From positions 1 to 12,265 of the forward strand of contig CALCHI010000502.1 in NCBI GenBank assembly GCA_937901285.1: a stretch of 12,265 nucleotides of DNA, in the 5' to 3' direction. This DNA comes from UBA8437 sp003445035 (lineage in GTDB: Bacteria; Planctomycetota; Planctomycetia; Planctomycetales; Planctomycetaceae). Shown here in pieces: positions 6,731-12,265 of the stretch. The notes under the pieces were generated by a model, which made no database searches, was not told the origin of the DNA, and was given only the letters and a program-made list of their open reading frames with translations. The position numbers were made by a program, and so were the translations under genes. The first letter of the stretch is position 1, and each line of letters starts with the position of its first letter.

Positions 6731-7981
6731 ATGGACGGTGTCACGGACGCAAGATGGCTGAAGGGACCGGCCGACGTCGATCCGGGGTTCCGACACCGGT
6801 TGGCGACAGCCTACCGCCAACTGGCCTCGCGGGGATCTCCGGTCGATTATCACGACTGGGTCGCCAGTGAATTCGACATCGACCTCTCGACCGAGTACGC
6901 GGGGATCCGGATTGGGAATCCATGGGGCAAGGCCTCGGGGCAACTGTCGATGACGTCGCAGCAGGTGGCCGACGACGTGGCTGCCGGATTGGGCTACGTC
7001 GTTCTCAAGACGGTAATTGCCGAATCGGAGGATGGCAGGCAGTCGATGTCGGATTGGGCCATTCCCGAGGCCCGCATGCGACTCGATCCGATCACGTCAC
7101 GTAGGGGCGAGGACGGATGGTCGGTCAGTTGGAAGGGGCGGGGCTGGTGGGGGACTTTTCAGGAGTATCTTGACCTGGTCGTGGAGGCCAGGGCCCAGTC
7201 GCGTGGCTCATCGACATTGGTGGTTCCATCGGTCAAGTATCATTTGCCAATGCCGGGTGAAACCGAGTGGTTGGAGGCGGAGTACGGTTTCACAACGCGG
7301 GCCCTGTTGGAGGCCTGGGGCGAGGGCGGTCCGATGCCGATCGAAAAGGACTTCAGCCCGACGCTGGCCGGAAGCGATCGCTCGCAGGTTCGTGAGACCG
7401 TCGTGGAATGGCTGAGAGTTGTTCCCGGGCTGGTGCGTGGTGCTGTGCCGGACGGCGAGGTGGTGGTGGGGCTGAAGATCTTCAATGCGTTGTTCGACGA
7501 TGCGTTCCAACTCGAACTGCTGCGGTCGGTGGAACAGGCCTCCCCCGAGGCGGGTGCTGATTGGATTGTCTACGGAAATCGGCTGTTCGATCCGGGCCGA
7601 GAATTCGACGGACACGTGGGGATAGCCTACGGGGGGCCTGATCTGAGCGATCGGAACCTGCGTGTGCTGTCAGCGTTTCACGACGAGTGTGGATCGGAAA
7701 CGAGGCCCATGGCCGCCACCGGAGATATCAACAGCGGGCGGATGGCGTTGGAATACGCTCTTCGGGGGGCCAGCAGTTTCCAGTTGCACACGTTTTTCCA
7801 ACTGCCGTCGGAACAGTTCGTTCTACGGAGCGGGAACCGGACGCAGAAGGCGTTGCACGAGTTGTACCTGGATCCGGACGACGGATTGGTTGTCTGGCTC
7901 GAACACCTGGCGCGTCGATGGGACCTGGCACGACATCCGTTGCGGTTGACTGATGTCGTGGGCCGCGGGAGGCCGCATTAA
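6731..7981 (+). CDS. Dihydroorotate dehydrogenase-like FMN TIM barrel protein, catalytic motif not found
   Basis: This 416-residue protein resembles the dihydroorotate dehydrogenase/dihydropyrimidine dehydrogenase barrel. Supporting motifs are GIRIGNPWGKASGQLS (58-73, like the NPxGxAxGxLS start of the FMN barrel), YVVLKTV with the conserved Lys K93, VVVGLKIF with K249, YGNRLF with N283, and a C-terminal phosphate-binding segment GDINSGRMALEYALRGASSFQLHTFF split over 331-356. The usual catalytic-base motif (N-x-S/C-x-P-N) is absent; the corresponding stretch seems to be replaced by an acidic region around EAWGEGGPMPIEKDFSPTL (194-212). It may not oxidise dihydroorotate. No signal peptide is seen, so it is probably cytoplasmic. 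Class 1 and 2 DHODs are about 310-360 residues, so this one is longer. The ATG is preceded by GAGGTGA (6723-6729). It is divergent from the isomerase gene; whether the two share a pathway is unknown. Confidence 0.7.
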   Translation: MDGVTDARWLKGPADVDPGFRHRLATAYRQLASRGSPVDYHDWVASEFDIDLSTEYAGIRIGNPWGKASGQLSMTSQQVADDVAAGLGYVVLKTVIAESEDGRQSMSDWAIPEARMRLDPITSRRGEDGWSVSWKGRGWWGTFQEYLDLVVEARAQSRGSSTLVVPSVKYHLPMPGETEWLEAEYGFTTRALLEAWGEGGPMPIEKDFSPTLAGSDRSQVRETVVEWLRVVPGLVRGAVPDGEVVVGLKIFNALFDDAFQLELLRSVEQASPEAGADWIVYGNRLFDPGREFDGHVGIAYGGPDLSDRNLRVLSAFHDECGSETRPMAATGDINSGRMALEYALRGASSFQLHTFFQLPSEQFVLRSGNRTQKALHELYLDPDDGLVVWLEHLARRWDLARHPLRLTDVVGRGRPH

Positions 7982-7988
7982 TGGGGAT

Positions 7989-8020
7989 GGCCCCGCCGCA
8001 GAGGTGTCAGCGACGGGGCC
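7989..8020. terminator. Inverted repeat between convergent genes
   Basis: GGCCCCG (7989-7995) pairs with CGGGGCC (8014-8020), a perfect 7-bp stem. It is extended inward by a one-base mismatch and CGC/GCG, leaving a 10-nt loop. It begins 8 nt after the DHOD-like stop. No T-run follows on either strand, so a classical intrinsic terminator is not proven. The position between two convergent genes still suggests transcript-end function or 3' end protection. Confidence 0.45.
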
Positions 8021-8042
8021 AGGCCCTGTTGGGCGGTTCGGC

Positions 8043-8061
8043 GGACCCTTTCAGAGGGTCC
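8043..8061. terminator. Perfect hairpin spanning the stop codon of the Gfo/Idh gene
   Basis: GGACCCT (8043-8049), a 5-nt loop (8050-8054) and AGGGTCC (8055-8061) form a perfect 7-bp stem. The loop contains the TGA stop of the oxidoreductase gene (8053-8051 on the minus strand). There is no adjacent T-run. It may stabilise the mRNA end or help block antisense read-through. Confidence 0.4.
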
Positions 8062-9367
8062 AGCCCTTTCGGTACTCGCGCCTGACGATCTGCTTGACCT
8101 CCGGTGCGTTTTTGGGCGTGAGCGTCTTCGCGTCCCACTCGACCTTCTTCTCGGCCCAGACGGCGAGGTTACCCAACAGCACGACTTCGGTCAGCGGCCC
8201 GGCGTACTCGGGGAAGTTCGACCGTGCCGGCTTTCCGTCAGTGATCGCACGGGCGTACTCGGTGAAGTGGCCCGGAGACTTTTCGAAATCGACCTTCGGT
8301 GTATCGACTCCGATGACGATGTTGTTGTTGCTGGCGTAGTCGCCCGGGGACAGCAGCATGCCCTTGTCACCGATCAGCAGCGACCCGGTGCGCGGCACCT
8401 TGTGTTCCTTGGGGAGCAGTTTTTGAGCGGGACGTTCACCTCCGTCGTACCAGATCATCTTCACCGCGTTGCGTTCCCCGAGCTTGGGGAACTCGTAGGT
8501 GATCACACTGGACTTGGGGTAGCTGTCCTTGTTGTGTCCCGAGTTGGTGGCTTCCACCGAGATGGGGTCTTTGAGGTTCAGGGCCATGAAGGGCATGTTC
8601 ATGGTGTGGCAGGCCATGTCGCCCAGGGCGCCGGTTCCGAAGTCCCACCAACCGCGCCAGGCGAAGGGGTGGTAACCGTTGCCGTAGGGCCGCTCGGGTG
8701 CCGGTCCCAGCCATGCGTCCCAGTTGAGATGCTTGGGGGGCGTCGCGGCCTTGGGCCGAGGTCCACCCTGGGGCCATACCGGCCGGTTGGTCCAGACGTG
8801 GACCTCTTTGATTTGGCCCAGCACGCCGGATTGCACGATGGCGGCGCCTTCGCGGAGTTTTGACGAGGCGGTCCCCTGGTTGCCCATCTGGGTCTGGACC
8901 TTGTTCTTTGTTGCGAGGATGGCCATCTGCCGAGCCTCGTAGATGCTGTGCGTCATCGGCTTCTGGGTGAAGCAGTGCTTGCCCAGTTTCATCGCCATGG
9001 CACTTGCGGGAGCGTGGTTGTGGTCGGGGATGCTGACAGTGACGGCGTCGATGCTGTCGGCCATCTTGGTGAGCATGTCCCGGTAGTCGGAGAATTTCTT
9101 GGCATTCTTGAAGCGGTTGCCGGCCTTGTTCAGCGTGTTGGAGTCGACATCACAGATGGCCACCACATCACCGTGTCGCCCGGCATCGGCCGAGTCGCTG
9201 CTGCCCTTGCCGCCAACGCCGATGCAGGCGAACCGGATCTTTTCGTTGGGCGACTTTGGCGCGGCCCAGGACTCCTGGTCGGAGGCCACCCAGAAGGCGG
9301 TTCCCATCGCGGCCGATGTCTGAAGGAAATCACGGCGTGTCGAGCCACTGTGAGGCGAGGTGGTCAT
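8051..9367 (-). CDS. Tat-exported Gfo/Idh/MocA family oxidoreductase
   Basis: This 438-residue NAD(P)-dependent oxidoreductase-like protein has an N-terminal Tat signal: TRRDFLQTSAA at 10-20 followed by a moderately hydrophobic stretch to about residue 35. The Rossmann domain starts at about 43 with IRFACIGVGGKG (GxGGxG at 50-55) and continues with AICDVD (70-75) and TVSIPDHNHAP (110-120). The family's EKP motif appears as TQKPMTH with K136. The C-terminal alpha/beta domain contains FGTGALGDMACHTMN (243-257), where D250 and H254 are the likely catalytic or sugar-binding pair. Relatives act on sugars, inositols or glycosides, and planctomycetes carry many Tat-exported copies. The specific substrate cannot be read. 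The start was set at the ATG at 9367 because the Tat motif lies ten residues in and GGGAAG sits 6 nt upstream; the frame is open further up to 9823, but that stretch is low-complexity and runs into the intergenic region. Confidence 0.92.
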   Translation of the reverse strand: MTTSPHSGSTRRDFLQTSAAMGTAFWVASDQESWAAPKSPNEKIRFACIGVGGKGSSDSADAGRHGDVVAICDVDSNTLNKAGNRFKNAKKFSDYRDMLTKMADSIDAVTVSIPDHNHAPASAMAMKLGKHCFTQKPMTHSIYEARQMAILATKNKVQTQMGNQGTASSKLREGAAIVQSGVLGQIKEVHVWTNRPVWPQGGPRPKAATPPKHLNWDAWLGPAPERPYGNGYHPFAWRGWWDFGTGALGDMACHTMNMPFMALNLKDPISVEATNSGHNKDSYPKSSVITYEFPKLGERNAVKMIWYDGGERPAQKLLPKEHKVPRTGSLLIGDKGMLLSPGDYASNNNIVIGVDTPKVDFEKSPGHFTEYARAITDGKPARSNFPEYAGPLTEVVLLGNLAVWAEKKVEWDAKTLTPKNAPEVKQIVRREYRKGWTL

Positions 9368-9677
9368 GTTGATCTTCCCAGGAGAAACGTAAGTCTGGTG
9401 GACAACGGGAACTGACGTATGAGTGGGGTTGCAGCCGGCATACGAGCGAGACGTTTCGGGCCAGCACGCGGGAAATGATAGCACGACCGGTTGAAGGGCA
9501 ACAACTGGCCGGACCGGTCTTTTGCCTGGTCGTCGACCGCCTGCAGGGGGTCGTTGCCTTGGTGGCGCAGCACCACTAATCTTGGGGGCGGCTTTGAGGC
9601 TGTGCTGACCGTCGGCGGTTGGAACGGTCGACGTGAGCCGGCGTCGCCAGCGTGATCCGTCGCAAGGTGAGTCCATC
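9368..9677. other. Divergent intergenic region between Gfo/Idh and LRR lipoprotein genes
   Basis: These 310 nt hold no supported gene. They contain the leaders and promoters of two divergent genes. A minus-strand promoter candidate is listed separately. No convincing plus-strand -35/-10 pair was found; CTAATC at 9576-9581, with TTGCCT 16 nt upstream at 9554-9559, is the best but weak. The pentamer GACCG or its complement recurs at 9485, 9512, 9515, 9535, 9607 and 9625, including the palindrome GACCGGTC (9512-9519) followed by TTTT. A hairpin CCGGTTG/CAACTGG (9487-9493 with 9502-9508, one G-T pair) overlaps the minus-strand -35. Confidence 0.6.
9475..9504 (-). promoter_or_regulatory. Candidate sigma70-like promoter for the Gfo/Idh gene
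   Basis: On the minus strand TTGTTG (9504-9499), an 18-nt spacer and TATCAT (9480-9475) precede the oxidoreductase ATG by about 107 nt. The -10 is one base from consensus; the -35 matches mainly in its TTG. The long leader of about 100 nt contains no riboswitch that could be recognised. Confidence 0.4.
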
Positions 9678-11039
9678 ATGACGTGTTCCCGATTCGTCCA
9701 GAGATGTGCCTGTCTGCTGCTGACAGCGATGGTGGCTGGCTGTCCATCGAATGGAGGGCCAGAACCTTCTGTCTCCGATTCCTCGACAGATTCGCCACGT
9801 GCGACAGGGGCGGACCAGCACAACGACGATCAACGTGACGAACAGCAGCGGGCTGCTCAGACGGAACGGGAACAGTCTGCTGTTGACGCAATTCAGGCGG
9901 CGGGCGGGCGATGGACCCGTCTGGACGGTGCCGTGATTTCCGTCGATTTGACAGAATGTCCGTTTGATAACGAACAGTGCCAGAAGTTGGCCGGGCTGGC
10001 CGATCTCAAAGACCTGAAGATCTGGGGAGCGAACATCGGGGACACGGCTGTCGGGCACCTGGCAGAACTGTCGAAGCTCAGGAGCCTGGGGTTGGAGAAC
10101 AGCGAACTGACCGATGACGGTTTGGCCACCGTTGCCAAGCTGTCGACGCTGAGGTCCCTGAACCTGCGACGGTGTTCGAACGTCACGAATGAGGGTGTGG
10201 CGCACATTGCGTCAATGCAGGGGCTTGAGCAAATTCATCTGCTGTATACCAACATCAGTGACGAGGCCCTGGCTCATTTGGTCCCCCTGAAAAAACTCAA
10301 GCTGGTGGACATTCGGGGGTGTGTGCTGATTACCGACACTGGACTGGAATACCTGGGCCGGGTGAAGACCTTGAGAAGCCTCAAGATGAGAAACCCTCAG
10401 GTCTCCGATGTCGGGCTGAAGGCGATCGAGGGGCTGACCGGCCTCACCTCGTTGATTCTTGAGGATACAGCGATCACCGACGAGGGGATGGAGTCGCTGG
10501 CTGGGATGACGAAGTTGCGAGAGATCAACCTGTTTCGGACCGGGATCACAGACAAGGGACTCAGGCCGCTGTCGGGAATGACAGAGTTAAAGACCCTGGT
10601 GTTGCGGGACACTGCGGTTCAAGGGGCCGGGCTGGCAAGCGTGGCAACTGTCAAGGGGCTGGAACGCATCGACCTCAGTGAGACACAGGTCGATGACGCC
10701 GGGCTGGCGCACCTCGCGACACTGAGGAAACTCAAACGGCTGAATCTCTGGTTCACAAAGGTTACTGACCTTGGGGTGCCGCACCTGGCCGGGATGAAGC
10801 AGCTCGAGTGGCTCAACCTCGAGGAAACCGATGTCGGCGACAAGGGCATCTTGGGGTTACTGGGCCACTCGGGGTTGCTGACGCTCAACCTGTCGAGGAC
10901 GCGCATCACTGATGCCGGGCTGAAGTCGTTGGAAGCGTTGACGGGGCTGAAGGAACTCAATCTCAGCTTCACCCAGGTTGGTGACGACGCCTTGGCGGCA
11001 TTCCGGAAGGCTGTGCCGGGTTGTGAGGTCAAGCGGTGA
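9678..11039 (+). CDS. Leucine-rich-repeat lipoprotein with 14 repeats
   Basis: This 453-residue protein carries a lipoprotein signal: basic n-region, hydrophobic ACLLLTAM, and lipobox VAGC with lipidated Cys22 (no Asp at +2). A Ser/Asp/Gln-rich linker (about 23-65) leads to a short helical stretch and one degenerate repeat (about 84-106), then fourteen 24-25-residue leucine-rich repeats from 107 to 444. Their consensus is L-xx-L-xx-L-x-L-xx-T-x-[IV]-[TS]-D-x-G-L-xx-L-xx. The class is the ITDxGL-type LRR common in planctomycetes. LRR solenoids bind proteins; no enzyme domain is present, so an envelope binding or adhesion role is inferred. The start was set at the ATG at 9678, with AAGGTGA (9664-9670) 7 nt upstream and the signal placed properly. 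A GTG at 9633 would add 15 Arg-rich residues and is less likely. The stop lies 52 nt before the glnE start. Confidence 0.92.
   Translation: MTCSRFVQRCACLLLTAMVAGCPSNGGPEPSVSDSSTDSPRATGADQHNDDQRDEQQRAAQTEREQSAVDAIQAAGGRWTRLDGAVISVDLTECPFDNEQCQKLAGLADLKDLKIWGANIGDTAVGHLAELSKLRSLGLENSELTDDGLATVAKLSTLRSLNLRRCSNVTNEGVAHIASMQGLEQIHLLYTNISDEALAHLVPLKKLKLVDIRGCVLITDTGLEYLGRVKTLRSLKMRNPQVSDVGLKAIEGLTGLTSLILEDTAITDEGMESLAGMTKLREINLFRTGITDKGLRPLSGMTELKTLVLRDTAVQGAGLASVATVKGLERIDLSETQVDDAGLAHLATLRKLKRLNLWFTKVTDLGVPHLAGMKQLEWLNLEETDVGDKGILGLLGHSGLLTLNLSRTRITDAGLKSLEALTGLKELNLSFTQVGDDALAAFRKAVPGCEVKR
9996..11009 (+). repeat. Tandem 72-75-bp repeats encoding 14 LRR units
   Basis: Fourteen units follow each other without gaps. 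Twelve are 72 bp and two (units 3 and 5, with RRCSNVT and RGCVLIT) are 75 bp. At the DNA level they are diverged, so this is an old protein repeat and not a recent tandem duplication. Most units keep the ACxGA(T/C) codons for the T-D pair and the GGGCTG codons for G-L. Confidence 0.85.
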
Positions 11040-11091
11040 ACCCATCACGGGCCTTGTTGGTCCGCTGTGGAACGGGCAGGAGTTGCGGGGC

Positions 11092-12265
11092 ATGTACCGG
11101 GACACGGCCGACCGGTTGTTGCGGCCCCCGGGCCCTGATGAGCGACAGTTGCTCGACGCGCTGGCCGAGATGGGATTTGTCGATCCTGCGACGGCCCGGG
11201 CCGATTGGCAAGTGATTGTCGAGACGGCCGGAGAGGATGGCCTTTCGGCGGAGTTGCTGGCATCACTTCTGGGTGTGATGGCACAGAATGCGGTCCCGGA
11301 CACATCCCTGCGGAATCTTCGGCGGTGTCTTCGGGTCTGGGACGATCCGGCGGGGTGGCTGGAGTTCCTCGAGCAAAGATCGCGAGCCGTCGAGGTCCTG
11401 ATTCGTCTTTTGGTCAACAGCCAGTTCTTGACCGAACTGGTGCTCAAGCATCCGGAATATCTTCGCAGGTTGACCGAGTCGAGGCGGTTGTCGGAGGTGC
11501 GTAGCCGAGATGAGTTTCTGGCAGATCTTCGACTGGCCGCCTCGGAGGGCGAGTTGGATCCGATCGACGCTGTCAGACGGATTCAGCGGTGGGAAATCCT
11601 GAGGATCGCAGCATGCGACTGTTTCGGCCTGATGGACCTGCGGCGGATCACGCTTCAACTGTCGCTGCTGGCTGACGCAACGATCCAGGCGGTGCTGGAG
11701 GTGTCGATCGCTACGGTTTCCGGGTCAACCTCTGGAAGGGAAATGCCGCTGGCCGTGGTGGCCCTGGGGAAACTCGGCGGTGAGGAACTCAACTACAGTT
11801 CCGATATTGACCTGCTGCTTCTGGCCGATGGTCCCGACGAGACCACTCTGAAAATTGCTCAAAAGCTGGTTCGCGAACTGGGCCGCATGACCTCCGAGGG
11901 GTTCTTGTATCGCGTGGACATGCGATTGCGGCCGTGGGGGAGTTCTGGGCCGCTGGTGGCGGACGTTGCCGCTTATGGGGAATACCTGGAAACGCACGCC
12001 GCGGCGTGGGAACTCCAAGCACTGGTCAAGGCCAGGGCGGTCGCCGGCGACAGAATGGTGGGAGACCGGGTGTTGGCAACGGTGTCACGACTGATTGTGG
12101 AGAAAAGTCGGACGGGGCAGCGTGAGATGGTACGGGACATGAAGCGGCGGATCGAGGAGGCGTTGCCGCGCAAACTGCGTGAGCACGGTGAGGTGAAATC
12201 GGGAGTCGGGTCGATCAGAGATATCGAATTCGTGACACAGTTTCTGCAATTGCAGAATGCCGAGG
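11092..12265 (+). CDS. glnE: Glutamine synthetase adenylyltransferase/deadenylylase GlnE, C-terminus cut by window edge
   Basis: GlnE controls glutamine synthetase by adding AMP to, or removing it from, an active-site-proximal Tyr, in response to PII and glutamine. The 391 visible codons cover the N-terminal helical region and the first nucleotidyltransferase domain. Motifs are VNSQFLTELVLKHPEYL (108-124), RIQRWEILRIAA (163-174), GKLGGEELNYSSDIDL (226-241) with metal-binding D238 and D240, YRVDMRLRPWG (273-283) with D276, WELQALVKARAVAGD (306-320) and GSIRDIEFVTQ (373-383). In E. coli the first domain is the deadenylylase; the same is expected here, with the second domain outside the window. 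The ATG at 11092 has AGGAG (11078-11082) 9 nt upstream. An in-frame GTG at 11023 inside the preceding gene would add 23 residues and cannot be ruled out. It may be cotranscribed with the LRR gene. Confidence 0.93.
   Translation, partial: MYRDTADRLLRPPGPDERQLLDALAEMGFVDPATARADWQVIVETAGEDGLSAELLASLLGVMAQNAVPDTSLRNLRRCLRVWDDPAGWLEFLEQRSRAVEVLIRLLVNSQFLTELVLKHPEYLRRLTESRRLSEVRSRDEFLADLRLAASEGELDPIDAVRRIQRWEILRIAACDCFGLMDLRRITLQLSLLADATIQAVLEVSIATVSGSTSGREMPLAVVALGKLGGEELNYSSDIDLLLLADGPDETTLKIAQKLVRELGRMTSEGFLYRVDMRLRPWGSSGPLVADVAAYGEYLETHAAAWELQALVKARAVAGDRMVGDRVLATVSRLIVEKSRTGQREMVRDMKRRIEEALPRKLREHGEVKSGVGSIRDIEFVTQFLQLQNAE

Noticed and set aside
6643..6744. Upstream start at 6744 for the isomerase-like gene
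   Set aside because: The extra 34 residues are Pro-rich, unlike the family, and would overlap the start of the divergent DHOD-like gene.
9560..9575. Small TGGTG/CACCA hairpin as a regulatory RNA element
   Set aside because: A 5-bp stem with a 6-nt loop is common by chance in such sequence and no larger fold or known riboswitch motif surrounds it.
9368..9823. N-terminal extension of the Gfo/Idh gene up to 9823
   Set aside because: It would place the Tat signal 152 residues inside the protein, overlaps the divergent LRR gene and is low-complexity.
9996..11009. CRISPR or satellite-like DNA repeat
   Set aside because: The 72-bp periodicity is explained fully by leucine-rich repeats of the encoded protein, and the units are diverged at DNA level.

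Overview
The window looks like chromosomal DNA from a member of the Planctomycetota. It is GC-rich. It carries a Hanks-type Ser/Thr kinase with an LTDMGLAR activation segment and a transmembrane helix, a Tat-exported Gfo/Idh/MocA oxidoreductase, a xylose-isomerase-like TIM barrel protein and a leucine-rich-repeat lipoprotein. Transcription units are short, strand switches are frequent and Shine-Dalgarno sequences are often weak. The species cannot be named from this. No mobile element, CRISPR array, rRNA or tRNA was seen.

Layout. Positions 1-5546 hold three genes on the minus strand, read right to left. The first is a secreted S41 carboxy-terminal processing protease (5546-3897). The second is a seven-bladed beta-propeller protein whose start overlaps the protease stop by one base (3897-2959). 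The third is a membrane Ser/Thr kinase (2851 to the left edge, C-terminus cut off) whose extracytoplasmic part looks like parallel beta-helix modules. The kinase follows a 107-nt gap with a very good sigma70-like promoter. Positions 5743-6642 hold a TIM-barrel sugar isomerase/epimerase-like gene on the minus strand. It is divergent from a dihydroorotate-dehydrogenase-like FMN-barrel gene on the plus strand (6731-7981), and the short gap between them contains a palindromic -10 element. The latter gene converges on a Tat-dependent Gfo/Idh/MocA protein (8051-9367, minus), with two strong inverted repeats at the junction. A 310-nt divergent intergenic region follows. Then come a lipoprotein with 14 leucine-rich repeats (9678-11039, plus) and the 5' part of glnE, the glutamine synthetase adenylyltransferase/deadenylylase (11092 to the right edge, plus).

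How the genes may work together. The protease, propeller and kinase are the best candidate for an undescribed functional unit: a periplasmic protease, a cytoplasmic scaffold-like propeller and a transmembrane kinase with a large beta-helix sensor. The link is inferred from order, strand and the TGATG overlap, and the kinase can probably also be transcribed alone. The remaining genes look like typical planctomycete metabolic and house-keeping genes. The DHOD-like protein is the least conventional of them because the usual catalytic-base motif of the family cannot be found in it.
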